From positions 1 to 33,285 of the forward strand of contig NZ_PRDS01000013.1 in NCBI RefSeq assembly GCF_002927635.1: a stretch of 33,285 nt of DNA, read 5' to 3'. The notes beneath the pieces were generated by a model. It was not told where the DNA came from and made no database searches. It worked only from the letters and a program-made list of their open reading frames with translations. The DNA is from Albidovulum inexpectatum (GTDB lineage: Bacteria; Pseudomonadota; Alphaproteobacteria; Rhodobacterales; Rhodobacteraceae). Below, in pieces: positions 7,446 through 15,488 of the stretch. Position numbers and translations under genes: made by a program. Every line of letters starts with the position of its first letter. The first letter of the stretch is position 1.

Positions 7446-10229
7446 ATGGCATCCTATCAGGCACGACAGCGCGATCCGCTGCTGGACCAGAACATTCAGG
7501 CCGCGCTGGAACGCCGCGGCAAGGAGCTGATCGGATTGATCCTGCTGGCCGCCGCGATCTGCGTGGCCCTGATGCTGGCATCCTATTCGCCCGACGATCC
7601 GGGCTGGTTCGCGGCCACCGACGAACCCGTGCAGAACGTCATGGGCCGGTTCGGCGCGGCGATCGCGCTGCCCCTGATGGTCGTCGCGGGCAAGGGCGCC
7701 TGGGGGATCGCGCTGATCCTCGCCGCCTGGGGGCTGCGGCTGGTCCTGCACAGGGGCGAACAGCGCGCCCTGACCCGCGCCATCTTTGCGCCGATCGCGG
7801 TCGCGCTGATGTCGGTCTATGCCTCGACCCATGTGGCCGGTCCGGAATGGCAGCACAGCTTCGGTCTGGGCGGGCTGTTCGGTGACACGGTTCTGGCGGC
7901 GGTGCTCAGCATCGTGCCCGTCCAGGCCGCCTTGGGGCTGAAGATCGTGGCCGTGACGATTGCTGCGCTGATGGTGGCGATGACGCTGTTCGTGACCGGT
8001 TTCGACCGGGCCGAATTGCGGTCCTTCGGCCGGTTCCTGCTGGTCGGCACGATCTTTGGCTATGACGCGATCGTGCGGCTTCTGGGGCGCGCGATATCGG
8101 CGCTGTTCGGGATTGGCAAAAGGTCAGCCACGCAAGCGCCCAAGCCGGCCACGGCAAAGGCCGCCAAGGCAGCCCCGACACCCATGACGGCCGCGCCCGA
8201 GCGCGCCGAGGGCGGCCTTTTGTCCCGCCTGTCGGGCCTGACGACGCGCCTGCGGTCCGCCGACCCGGCGCTGGAACCCGAATTGATCGAGCCCGATCAG
8301 GATCCGCGGCGCGACCTGCCCGAAGCCCCGTCGGAGGAACGGATCCGCGCCCGCATCGCCGATGTGGTGCGCGCCCGCACGGTCCAGGTGACCGAGGGCG
8401 AGCCGCGTGTGCGCGTCGAACCGCCCCTGACCTCGGCCGCCGCGGCCCAGCCCCGCTTCCTGCGGGTGAAGGGTGGCCATGCCGAACCCCCGCTGACCGC
8501 GCGCCGGGCCGCCGAGATCGACGTTGCGGCGCATACCGAGCTTGAGGAACCGCCCGCGATGCGTGCCGAGGATCCCGTCGCCACGCCGCGCGTGCATCAA
8601 CCCGCCCCGCAGGTGCGGGCCGTTGTCGAACATCCCGCGCCCAAGGCCGCGCAGCCGTCGCGCCGGGCCATGGCCGAACGCCAGCCCAGTCTTGCCCTGG
8701 AAGAGGGGGCGCTGGATGGCTACGAATTCCCGCCGCTGTCGCTGCTTGCCAGCCCGGATTCGGTCGAACGCCGGCCGCTGTCCGAGGAAGCGTTGCAGGA
8801 AAACGCGCGGATGCTGGAATCGGTGCTGGACGATTACGGCGTGAAGGGCGAAATCGTCAGCGTCCGGCCCGGCCCCGTGGTCACCATGTACGAACTGGAA
8901 CCCGCGCCGGGGCTGAAGGCCAGCCGCGTCATCGGCCTGTCGGACGACATCGCGCGGTCCATGTCGGCGCTTTCGGCCCGCGTCTCGACCGTGCCCGGTC
9001 GCACGGTGATCGGCATCGAACTGCCCAATGCCTTCCGCGAGAAGGTCGTGCTGCGCGAGATCCTGTCCTCGCGCGCCTATGGCGATTCCAACATGAAGCT
9101 GCCGCTGGCGCTGGGCAAGGACATCTCGGGCGATCCGGTCGTCGCGAACCTGGCCAAGATGCCGCATCTTCTGATCGCGGGCACCACCGGTTCGGGCAAG
9201 TCGGTGGCGATCAACACCATGATCCTGTCGCTCTTGTACAAGCTGACGCCCGACGAATGCCGACTGATCATGATCGACCCCAAGATGCTGGAACTGTCGG
9301 TCTATGACGGCATTCCGCACCTTCTGTCGCCCGTTGTCACCGACCCGAAAAAGGCCGTCGTGGCGCTGAAATGGGTCGTGGGCGAGATGGAGGACCGCTA
9401 TCGCAAGATGTCCAAGATGGGCGTTCGCAACATCGAGGGCTATAACAGCCGCGTGCGCGATGCCCTGGCCAAGGGCGAGACCTTCAAGCGCACGGTCCAG
9501 ACCGGCTTTGACGAGGAGACCGGCGAACCCGTCTTCGAGACCGAGGAAATCACGCCCGAAACCCTGCCCTATATCGTCGTCATCGTGGACGAAATGGCCG
9601 ATCTGATGATGGTCGCGGGCAAGGAGATCGAAGCCTGCATCCAGCGTCTGGCCCAGATGGCGCGCGCCAGCGGCATCCATCTGATCATGGCCACGCAGCG
9701 GCCCTCGGTCGATGTCATCACCGGCACCATCAAGGCGAATTTCCCGACGCGGATCAGCTTTCAGGTCACGTCGAAGATCGACAGTCGGACGATTCTTGGC
9801 GAACAGGGCGCCGAGCAGCTGCTGGGACAGGGCGACATGCTGTACATGTCGGGCGGCAGCCGCATCACGCGCGTTCACGGCCCCTTTGTTTCTGACGAAG
9901 AGGTCGAGGAAGTCGTGCGCCATCTGAAGAGCTTCGGGCCGCCGAAATACATGTCTGGCGTGGTCGAAGGCCCCGACGAGGACAAGGAGGCCGACATCGA
10001 CGCGGTCCTGGGCCTTGGCGGCAATACCGACGGCGAAGATGCGCTGTATGATCAGGCCGTCCAGATCGTCCTGCGCGACCGCAAGGTCTCGACCAGCTAT
10101 ATCCAGCGCAAGCTGGGCATCGGCTACAACAAGGCCGCGCGCCTCGTCGAGCAGATGGAGGAACAGGGCCTGATCTCGGCCGCCAACCATGTCGGCAAGC
10201 GCGAGATCCTGGTCCCCGAACAGCAATGA
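7446..10229 (+). CDS. ftsK: DNA translocase FtsK
   Basis: 927 residues. The N-terminal part (to about 215) has four or more hydrophobic segments anchoring it at the septum. A Pro/Ala/Arg-rich linker (about 220-430) follows, then the alpha/beta motor with Walker A GTTGSGKS (Lys585) and Walker [14 protein letters not shown] (Asp715), and [20 protein letters not shown]. The C-terminal winged-helix gamma domain (from about residue 865, [28 protein letters not shown]) recognises KOPS and activates XerCD at dif. It is shorter than E. coli FtsK (1329 aa), mainly in the linker, which is usual in alphaproteobacteria. The ATG at 7446 has GAGGA upstream; the in-frame TTG at 7431 overlaps the preceding stop and is less likely. 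It moves chromosome termini during division. Confidence 0.97.
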   Translation: MASYQARQRDPLLDQNIQAALERRGKELIGLILLAAAICVALMLASYSPDDPGWFAATDEPVQNVMGRFGAAIALPLMVVAGKGAWGIALILAAWGLRLVLHRGEQRALTRAIFAPIAVALMSVYASTHVAGPEWQHSFGLGGLFGDTVLAAVLSIVPVQAALGLKIVAVTIAALMVAMTLFVTGFDRAELRSFGRFLLVGTIFGYDAIVRLLGRAISALFGIGKRSATQAPKPATAKAAKAAPTPMTAAPERAEGGLLSRLSGLTTRLRSADPALEPELIEPDQDPRRDLPEAPSEERIRARIADVVRARTVQVTEGEPRVRVEPPLTSAAAAQPRFLRVKGGHAEPPLTARRAAEIDVAAHTELEEPPAMRAEDPVATPRVHQPAPQVRAVVEHPAPKAAQPSRRAMAERQPSLALEEGALDGYEFPPLSLLASPDSVERRPLSEEALQENARMLESVLDDYGVKGEIVSVRPGPVVTMYELEPAPGLKASRVIGLSDDIARSMSALSARVSTVPGRTVIGIELPNAFREKVVLREILSSRAYGDSNMKLPLALGKDISGDPVVANLAKMPHLLIAGTTGSGKSVAINTMILSLLYKLTPDECRLIMIDPKMLELSVYDGIPHLLSPVVTDPKKAVVALKWVVGEMEDRYRKMSKMGVRNIEGYNSRVRDALAKGETFKRTVQTGFDEETGEPVFETEEITPETLPYIVVIVDEMADLMMVAGKEIEACIQRLAQMARASGIHLIMATQRPSVDVITGTIKANFPTRISFQVTSKIDSRTILGEQGAEQLLGQGDMLYMSGGSRITRVHGPFVSDEEVEEVVRHLKSFGPPKYMSGVVEGPDEDKEADIDAVLGLGGNTDGEDALYDQAVQIVLRDRKVSTSYIQRKLGIGYNKAARLVEQMEEQGLISAANHVGKREILVPEQQ

Positions 10230-10240
10230 TGGAGCATTGC

Positions 10241-10259
10241 GGGCGGAAAATCGCCGCCC
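10241..10259 (+). terminator. Possible ftsK terminator hairpin
   Basis: GGGCGG (10241-10246) and CCGCCC (10254-10259) form a perfect 6-bp stem around AAAATCG, 11 nt after the ftsK stop. No T-run follows, so intrinsic termination is uncertain. Confidence 0.3.
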
Positions 10260-10322
10260 CGTCCCCCATGCAGGCCATGGGCGTTATGGAATAACCGCGC
10301 GCCCGGGACTAGATGGAAAAGC

Positions 10323-10934
10323 ATGACACAGATCCTGCGCCTGATTCTGGCCCCGCTGATTCTTGCCCTTTGGTTCTCGCCGGCTTCGGCAGAAAAGCTG
10401 TCGCTGCGCGCGATCTCGGACTATCTGAACAACCTTGTCACGGCCGAGACGCGCTTTCGGCAGGTCAACCCCGATGGCTCGACCTCGTCGGGCCGGCTGG
10501 TGATCCGCAGGCCGGGCCGGATGCGGTTCGAATATGATCCGCCCGAAAGCACCCTGGTTCTGGCATCCGCCGGGCAAGTCGCGATTTTCGATACGAAATC
10601 GAACCAGCCGCCCGAACAATATCCGCTGTCAAAAACCCCCCTGAACCTGATCCTGGCCAATCGGGTGGACCTGACGCGGGCGCACATGGTCATCGGCCAC
10701 GGCGAACGCGACGGACAGACTGTCGTCGTCGCCCAGGACCCCGATCACCCGGAACTGGGCAAGATCGAACTGGTCTTCTCGGCCAATCCGATTGCCCTGC
10801 GTGGCTGGACGGTGGTGGATGAAACCGGCGCACGCACGACGGTGATCCTGGATGACCTGAAGACCGGCGGCAGCTATCCGCCCTCGATGTTCTCGATCAC
10901 GTTCGAGGCCGAGCGGAAGACCCGGCGCAACTGA
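10323..10934 (+). CDS. lolA: Outer-membrane lipoprotein carrier protein LolA
   Basis: 203 residues. A Sec signal peptide with hydrophobic core LILAPLILALWF ends in ASA (about 21-23), so the mature protein is periplasmic. The following NNLVTAETRFRQVNPDGSTSSG and RPGRMRFEYDPPES are the beta-sheet signature of LolA (the RFxQ and GxxxxxRPGRxRWEY-type blocks). LolA takes lipoproteins from LolCDE and passes them to the outer-membrane receptor. It follows ftsK, a frequent arrangement (ftsK-lolA) in proteobacteria. It converges with the transglycosylase gene; the two ends are 12 bp apart and share an inverted repeat. Confidence 0.88.
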   Translation: MTQILRLILAPLILALWFSPASAEKLSLRAISDYLNNLVTAETRFRQVNPDGSTSSGRLVIRRPGRMRFEYDPPESTLVLASAGQVAIFDTKSNQPPEQYPLSKTPLNLILANRVDLTRAHMVIGHGERDGQTVVVAQDPDHPELGKIELVFSANPIALRGWTVVDETGARTTVILDDLKTGGSYPPSMFSITFEAERKTRRN

Positions 10935-10946
10935 ACCGGCGCCGGG
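10921..10946. terminator. Candidate bidirectional terminator between lolA and the transglycosylase gene
   Basis: CCCGGCGC (10921-10928) and GCGCCGGG (10939-10946) are perfect 8-bp arms around a 10-nt loop containing the lolA stop codon. The right arm ends one base before the stop codon of the convergent gene. A GC-rich stem at a convergent junction fits a shared terminator, though neither side has a T-tract. Confidence 0.45.
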
Positions 10947-11528
10947 CTACAGCTTGCCGCAGACGATCAGCTGGCGCTGATACATCTCGGCGCGCTGGCC
11001 GACCTGTGCCGCGACCCGCATCAGCCAGCTCTTCTTGTGGTGGCTTCCGCGGGCATAGCCGCCATGGCCTTCGTGATAGGCCAGATACTGGCTGGCCGCG
11101 TCCCATTTCGAGATACCCAGCTTCTTTTCCGACTGGTCCATATACCAGCCGATGAAGTCGGTGGCGTCGGTGATCTTGTTGCGCCGCGCGCCATAGTTTC
11201 GCGTGGAGCGCTTGTAATCCTCCCATGTGCCGTCAAGCGCCTGGCTATAGCCATAGGCCGTGCTCTGACGCCCCATCGGGATGATGCCCAGCGCGTATTT
11301 GCGCGGGGTCTTGGCATTGGCGATGAATTTCGATTCCTGGTAGATCGTCGCCATCTGGACGTGGATCGGAACGCCCCATCTGCGCTCTGCCCGCTTCATG
11401 GCCGAGTGATACCGGGGACGCTGTTCGAGAATCGAACAGGCATTGTCGAGGTTGCGCGGCGCCGTATTCTCGCCCCCGCCGCAGGAGACGAGAAGCAAAA
11501 GTAATCCCAGGCGCAGAAGTCTGCTCAT
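10947..11528 (-). CDS. Lytic transglycosylase (SLT domain) lipoprotein
   Basis: 193 residues. The lipobox LLLVSC with Cys16 after a short hydrophobic stretch predicts a lipid-anchored, probably outer-membrane, protein. Glu65 in MATIYQESKF is the expected catalytic acid of SLT-type transglycosylases, followed by AYGYSQALDGTWEDYKR (the G-x-x-Q block) and the C-terminal AYHEGHGGYARG. The enzyme would cleave the MurNAc-GlcNAc bond of peptidoglycan to form 1,6-anhydro ends. Nothing beyond the catalytic domain is present, so it is a small single-domain member. Divergent from hspQ. Confidence 0.82.
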   Translation of the reverse strand: MSRLLRLGLLLLLVSCGGGENTAPRNLDNACSILEQRPRYHSAMKRAERRWGVPIHVQMATIYQESKFIANAKTPRKYALGIIPMGRQSTAYGYSQALDGTWEDYKRSTRNYGARRNKITDATDFIGWYMDQSEKKLGISKWDAASQYLAYHEGHGGYARGSHHKKSWLMRVAAQVGQRAEMYQRQLIVCGKL

Positions 11529-11581
11529 CCTGCCTCGCTGCTCTTGTGCTTTTTCTTCATTCTAGCGGTCATCGGCGCCAA

Positions 11582-11605
11582 GGCAAATGACAATCCGCAT
11601 TTGCC
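11582..11605. repeat. Perfect inverted repeat in the transglycosylase/hspQ divergent region
   Basis: GGCAAATG (11582-11589) and CATTTGCC (11598-11605) are 8-bp arms with an 8-nt spacer. It is in the 174-bp region between two divergent genes, 54 bp from the transglycosylase start, where an operator would be expected. Whether it acts as a protein site or a hairpin is unknown. Confidence 0.4.
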
Positions 11606-11702
11606 GCACTGTCGGCCCTGAGGCCACAAACCGTTTCCGCCCACGCGGCAAGTGGACGCGACCGCGGGTTCGGGCTATCCTGCAAGGATGGGAGCCATTG
11701 TG

Positions 11703-12029
11703 ATGTTGAAGAGTCAGGCAAAATACGCGATCGGTCAGGTGGTCAGGCACCGCCTGTTTCCGTTTCGCGGCGTCATCTTCGATGTTGATGCCACCTTCAG
11801 CAATTCCGAGGAATGGTACGCCGCGATCCCCGAGGAGGTGCGCCCGGCGCGCGAGCAACCGTTCTACCATCTTCTGGCCGAGAACGAGGAAGATTATTAT
11901 CTCGCCTATGTTTCGGAACAGAACCTGGTCGCCGACACATCGGGCGAGCCTGTCGATCACCCCGATTTGCCCGAGCTTTTCGGCGAGTTCGAGAATGGCC
12001 GCTATCCGCTGCAATTTCCGCTGAACTGA
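11703..12029 (+). CDS. hspQ: Heat shock protein HspQ (hemimethylated-DNA-binding YccV family)
   Basis: 108 residues, the family's normal size. KYAIGQVVRHRLFPFRGVIFDVDATF, EEWYAAIP and QPFYHLLAEN...YLAYVSEQNLV are characteristic of HspQ. E. coli HspQ is a heat-inducible protein that promotes degradation of mutant DnaA and acts as a specificity factor for Lon; the same domain binds hemimethylated DNA. The start at 11703 is preferred over the in-frame ATG at 11688: GGAG lies 8 nt before it, whereas 11688 has its AAGG too close. It stands alone, divergent from the transglycosylase gene. Confidence 0.9.
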   Translation: MLKSQAKYAIGQVVRHRLFPFRGVIFDVDATFSNSEEWYAAIPEEVRPAREQPFYHLLAENEEDYYLAYVSEQNLVADTSGEPVDHPDLPELFGEFENGRYPLQFPLN

Positions 12030-12119
12030 ACGGCAGGCGATCGGCCGTGCAAGATTGATGCACAGTCGTTTCGGCGCCCATGCGCCCGATTTCAGAGAAA
12101 GGACCCCGGCGCCGCACAA

Positions 12120-12245
12120 TGGGTGGGGGCTGTTGATGCGCGGCGCCGAGGGAAGCTTTCAGCAGCTACGCCTTTACCCTGCTGCTGCTTTCGGACCTGC
12201 ATTGGGACTCTTTTGGGCAACTTTGGGGCGGCCCGACAGGCGTAA
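12120..12245 (-). ncRNA. ffs: Candidate small signal-recognition-particle (4.5S-like) RNA
   Basis: The minus strand of this convergent gap carries CAGGTCCGAAAGCAGCAGC at about 12181-12200. It resembles the SRP RNA apical hairpin (CAGGTCC, GNRA loop, then AGCAGC), but has GAAA as the tetraloop and two bases fewer before AGCAGC. The 3' side ends in ACAGCCCCCACCC, very like the 3' end of E. coli 4.5S RNA. Long-range pairing (CUGU with ACAG, CCC with GGG beside the apex) is only partial by eye. No coding frame resembles a protein here. Ends are approximate. It may be another structured RNA. Confidence 0.4.
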
Positions 12246-12256
12246 CGACGACAGGC

Positions 12257-12730
12257 TCAGGCCGGTGTCAGCGGAATCCTGAACACGACGACGTTCCGGC
12301 CGCGATTGCGCCGATAACGCAGGCCGGACACCGTGCCCCGGACCAGGGCCCAGCCCCAGCCCCCTTCCGGCAAGTCCTGAAACGCGACATCCAGATCGGG
12401 CAGGCGGCCTTCGGGCACGCGCAGGTCGGGCATCGGCCATCCGGCATCCACGATTCGGCACAGGATGCCACCCGTGACAGGCTTGATGGTCAGGTCGATC
12501 GGCCCCGTTTGCCTGCCGCAATAGCCATGTTCGACCACATTGTTCAGCACTTCAGCCAACGCAAGCTCCATCCGCGCGGCGCAATCGGGGCCAAGCCGGT
12601 TTCGTGCCTGGCGCCGGATGCGCGACAGAACCGTTCGCACCGCAAGCGGCCTTGCGCGGAAACGCAGCCGGATCTTCCATGCTTTCCGACCGCAACGTGC
12701 AGACTGTCGGTCCGCCAGATCAGGCTGCAT
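12257..12730 (-). CDS. Anti-sigma factor, RsbW/SpoIIAB-type serine kinase (HATPase_c_2)
   Basis: 157 residues. It has a GHKL ATPase domain: N-box ELALAEVLNNVVEHGY (Glu60, Asn64), a G1-like box DAGWPM (Asp95) and a glycine-rich lid GGWGWALVRG (123-132). Such proteins bind a sigma factor or other partner and phosphorylate a STAS-domain antagonist, freeing the partner. Its start overlaps the upstream STAS gene by 11 bp, implying translational coupling and a working partner pair. The start at 12730 is supported by this overlap. No sigma factor or PP2C phosphatase gene is visible nearby, so the regulated target is unknown. Confidence 0.82.
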   Translation of the reverse strand: MQPDLADRQSARCGRKAWKIRLRFRARPLAVRTVLSRIRRQARNRLGPDCAARMELALAEVLNNVVEHGYCGRQTGPIDLTIKPVTGGILCRIVDAGWPMPDLRVPEGRLPDLDVAFQDLPEGGWGWALVRGTVSGLRYRRNRGRNVVVFRIPLTPA

Positions 12731-13064
12731 CTTCAGCCCCCCGGGGCGTCTCGGGCGGCCTGTCGTGGATGACAAAGACCCCATCCATCCGCGTCAGGCG
12801 AAAGACGCGGGCGACATTGGGGGTCAATGCCGCAAGTTCCAGCGGCCGTTCCGGCCCCAGGAATTTCATGACGGCAACAATGGCGCCCAGGCCGGAACTG
12901 TCGATAAAGGTGACACGGCCGAGATCCAGTATCACCCGTCCCCGGTGCCCGGCGGTCAGCATGCGCATCCGTTCCTTGAACTGAATGGCGATCGCCGCGT
13001 CGATCCGGTCTTCATTGACGCGGACAAGCAGCACATCCCCCAGATTGACCTGTTGCAGATCCAT
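12720..13064 (-). CDS. STAS-domain anti-anti-sigma factor
   Basis: 114 residues forming a single STAS domain. VTFIDSSGLGAIVAV contains the DSSG motif whose first serine (Ser56) is the usual phosphorylation site in SpoIIAA/RsbV. Unphosphorylated protein would sequester the partner kinase encoded directly downstream. The ATG at 13064 is the first in the frame and lies 82 bp from the divergent thiolase gene. The pair resembles the RsbV-RsbW modules that proteobacteria use in stress, biofilm or secretion control. Confidence 0.85.
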   Translation of the reverse strand: MDLQQVNLGDVLLVRVNEDRIDAAIAIQFKERMRMLTAGHRGRVILDLGRVTFIDSSGLGAIVAVMKFLGPERPLELAALTPNVARVFRLTRMDGVFVIHDRPPETPRGAEDAA

Positions 13065-13146
13065 GTGCGTTCCCTTCCAATCAGGGCAACGCTAGAGACC
13101 ATTCGTTACGATTCCGTATCCACGGATCGATCAGGGAGGAGACGGC

Positions 13147-14325
13147 ATGGAAGAGGTCATCATCGCAGGCGCCGCCCGGACGGCCATGGGCGGTTTCCAG
13201 GGCGTGTTCGCGCCACTTGACGCGCCCTCGCTTGGCGGGGCGGCGATCGCGGCGGCGCTGGCGGACGCCGGCGCAAGCGCGGAACAGGTGAAGGAGCTGA
13301 TCATGGGCTGTGTCCTGCCTGCGGGTCAGGGCCAGGCCCCCGCGCGGCAGGCCGGCTTCAAGGCGGGTCTGGGCCAGGACGTGCCGGCAACCACGATCAA
13401 CAAGATGTGCGGCTCGGGCATGAAGGCCGCGATGATCGCCCATGACCAGATCGCCCTGGGGCAGACGGGGATCATGGTCGCGGGCGGGATGGAAAGCATG
13501 ACGAACGCGCCCTACCTGCTGCCCAAGATGCGATCGGGTGCAAGGCTGGGACATGCGCAGGCGATCGACCACATGTTCCTGGACGGGCTGGAGGACGCCT
13601 ATGACAAGGGCCGCCTGATGGGCACCTTCGCCGAGGACTGCGCCGAGGCCTTCCAGTTCACGCGCGAGGATCAGGACGCCTATGCTCTGGAATCCCTGAC
13701 CCGGGCGCTGAAGGCGCAGCAGGATGGAACCTTCGAGACCGAGATCGTCCCCGTGACCGTCAGCACGCGAAAGGGAGAGCTGACCGTCACCATGGACGAA
13801 CAGCCCCAAAGCGCGCGGCCCGAAAAGATCCCGACCCTGCGCCCTGCCTTCCGCAAGGACGGCACGGTGACGGCGGCCAATTCCTCGTCGATCTCGGATG
13901 GCGCGGCGGCGCTGGTGCTTGCCTCGCGCCGGGCGGCGGAAGGCGCGGGGCTGAAGGTCCGCGCCCGCATCCTGGGCCATGCCAGCCACGCCCATGCGCC
14001 CTCCGATTTCCCGACGGCCCCGATTCCGGCCGCGCGCAAGCTGATGGAACGGCTGGGCTGGTCCGTCTCGGACGTCGATCTGTGGGAGGTGAACGAAGCC
14101 TTTGCCGTCGTGCCCATGGCCTTCATGCGCGAGATGGGTCTTCCGCATGACGTCGTGAACGTGCATGGCGGCGCCTGCGCGCTGGGCCATCCGATCGGCG
14201 CCTCGGGGGCGCGGATCATCGTCACGCTGCTGAACGCGCTGGAGCGCCGTGGTCTGCGGCGCGGGATCGCCGCGATCTGCATCGGCGGCGGCGAAGGCAC
14301 GGCCATCGCGATCGAACGGGTTTGA
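13147..14325 (+). CDS. Acetyl-CoA acyltransferase (thiolase II family)
   Basis: 392 residues, the standard biosynthetic thiolase length. Nucleophile Cys88 (NKMCGSGMKA), His348 (ALGHPIGASGAR) and acid/base Cys378 (AICIGGGEGTA) fall at family positions, and NEAFA is present. It catalyses condensation of two acetyl-CoA to acetoacetyl-CoA or the reverse thiolysis; PhaA, BktB or AtoB roles are possible. No phaB neighbour is visible, so involvement in polyhydroxybutyrate synthesis is not shown. GGGAGGAG lies upstream of the ATG. It is divergent from the STAS/RsbW pair. Confidence 0.92.
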   Translation: MEEVIIAGAARTAMGGFQGVFAPLDAPSLGGAAIAAALADAGASAEQVKELIMGCVLPAGQGQAPARQAGFKAGLGQDVPATTINKMCGSGMKAAMIAHDQIALGQTGIMVAGGMESMTNAPYLLPKMRSGARLGHAQAIDHMFLDGLEDAYDKGRLMGTFAEDCAEAFQFTREDQDAYALESLTRALKAQQDGTFETEIVPVTVSTRKGELTVTMDEQPQSARPEKIPTLRPAFRKDGTVTAANSSSISDGAAALVLASRRAAEGAGLKVRARILGHASHAHAPSDFPTAPIPAARKLMERLGWSVSDVDLWEVNEAFAVVPMAFMREMGLPHDVVNVHGGACALGHPIGASGARIIVTLLNALERRGLRRGIAAICIGGGEGTAIAIERV

Positions 14326-14396
14326 CCCCTTGCCAGCGGCCGGCATTCCAAACATGTTGTGCCGGAAATCGCGTCACCCAGCTGAAAGGGCACCGG

Positions 14397-14858
14397 ATGC
14401 AGGTCGATTACCCTACCCTTGCCGCCGTGATCGAATCGCTGACCGAAGGCGAGGATGACCCGATCGCATTGATGGCGACCGTCGCCTGCGAAGTCCATCA
14501 TTCCGACGACCGCTTTGACTGGACGGGGTTCTATCGCGTCGTGGCGCCGGGCCTTCTGAAGATCGGTCCCTATCAGGGCGGACATGGCTGCCTGTCGATC
14601 CCGTTCGAGCGTGGCGTCTGCGGCGCGGCTGCGCGAACCGGCGAGATCCAGATCGTTCCCGATGTCGATGCCTTCCCCGGCCATATTGCCTGCTCCAGCA
14701 CCACGCGGTCCGAGATCGTGCTGCCCGTGCGCAACGGCAAGGGCGAGCTGATCGGCGTATTCGACATCGACAGCAACCAGCCCGATGCCTTCGACGCCGA
14801 GGACGCGCGCGCTCTGGATGGCATCCTGCGTTCGGTCTTTGGTCGCCTCCGGGGCTAG
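14397..14858 (+). CDS. msrC: Free methionine-(R)-sulfoxide reductase (GAF domain)
   Basis: 153 residues, one GAF domain. HGCLSIPF, RGVCGAAARTGEIQIVPDV and FPGHIACSSTTRSEIVLPV are the fRMsr signature. The three cysteines Cys65, Cys75 and Cys99 keep exactly the spacing of E. coli Cys84, Cys94 and Cys118, so the catalytic and resolving set is intact. It reduces free L-methionine-(R)-sulfoxide to methionine with thioredoxin in the cytosol. The start at 14397 has GAAAGGG about 6 nt upstream. The LysE-type exporter gene begins at the base after its stop, and a homocysteine methyltransferase gene follows, suggesting a methionine-related operon. Confidence 0.92.
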   Translation: MQVDYPTLAAVIESLTEGEDDPIALMATVACEVHHSDDRFDWTGFYRVVAPGLLKIGPYQGGHGCLSIPFERGVCGAAARTGEIQIVPDVDAFPGHIACSSTTRSEIVLPVRNGKGELIGVFDIDSNQPDAFDAEDARALDGILRSVFGRLRG

Positions 14859-15485
14859 ATGATGCTGGATCTGGTCCGTTCCTTCCCGATCGAACAGCTT
14901 GTCGCCTTCACCGCGGGCGGCCTGGTCGTCAACCTGGTGCCGGGGCAGGACGTTTTCTTTGCCTCGGCCTGCGGCGTTCAGGGCGGGCCGCGCGCCGGCG
15001 CGCTGGCGGGCCTTGGTGTCGGACTGGGGGTCGTGTGGCATGTCTGCCTCGCGGCCCTGGGGCTTTCGGCCGTGATCGCGGCGCATCCCGAGGCCCTGTC
15101 GGCCATCAAATGGATCGGCGCGGGTTATCTGGCCTGGCTTGCGGTCAAGAGCTGGCGCGCCGGACCCGCGCATGGCTCGTCCCGCGGCGTCGTCGCGCCG
15201 TGGAAGGCCATTGGCCGGGGCTTTCTTTCCAACGCGCTGAACCCGAAGCCCGTCCTGTTCGTTCTCGCCTTCCTGCCGCAATTCACCGATCCGGCCCGTG
15301 GGCCGATCTGGCAGCAGATCCTGTTCCTGGGCGGAATCTTCACCTTCACCGGCACGATCGTGACCATGGCCTATGGCGTCGCGGCCGGATGGGTCGGGCA
15401 CCGCGTCGTGGCCAGCGGCCGTGGGCTGAACCGCACGGCATCCTTCGTCTATGCCGCGCTGGCCGCGAAACTGGTTGCGGAGTAG
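14859..15485 (+). CDS. LysE/RhtB-family amino-acid exporter
   Basis: 208 residues, the usual RhtB size, with about six hydrophobic segments. The N-terminal FTAGGLVVNLVPGQDVFFASACGV is the conserved first-helix block (NxxPGPD-like) and FLSNALNPKPVLFVLAFLPQF is the central block. It is an inner-membrane exporter of amino acids such as threonine, homoserine or homocysteine. An ATG lies immediately after the upstream TAG; a second at 14862 is equally possible. Placed between fRMsr and a homocysteine methyltransferase, it could export a sulfur amino acid, which is inference from context only. Confidence 0.88.
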   Translation: MMLDLVRSFPIEQLVAFTAGGLVVNLVPGQDVFFASACGVQGGPRAGALAGLGVGLGVVWHVCLAALGLSAVIAAHPEALSAIKWIGAGYLAWLAVKSWRAGPAHGSSRGVVAPWKAIGRGFLSNALNPKPVLFVLAFLPQFTDPARGPIWQQILFLGGIFTFTGTIVTMAYGVAAGWVGHRVVASGRGLNRTASFVYAALAAKLVAE

Positions 15486-15488
15486 GAC

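Noticed and set aside
8124-10226. Long open frame on the minus strand opposite ftsK
   Set aside because: It is antisense to a highly conserved gene, is rich in Arg/His/Gly/Asp as expected from GC3-biased antisense reading, and shows no known domain.
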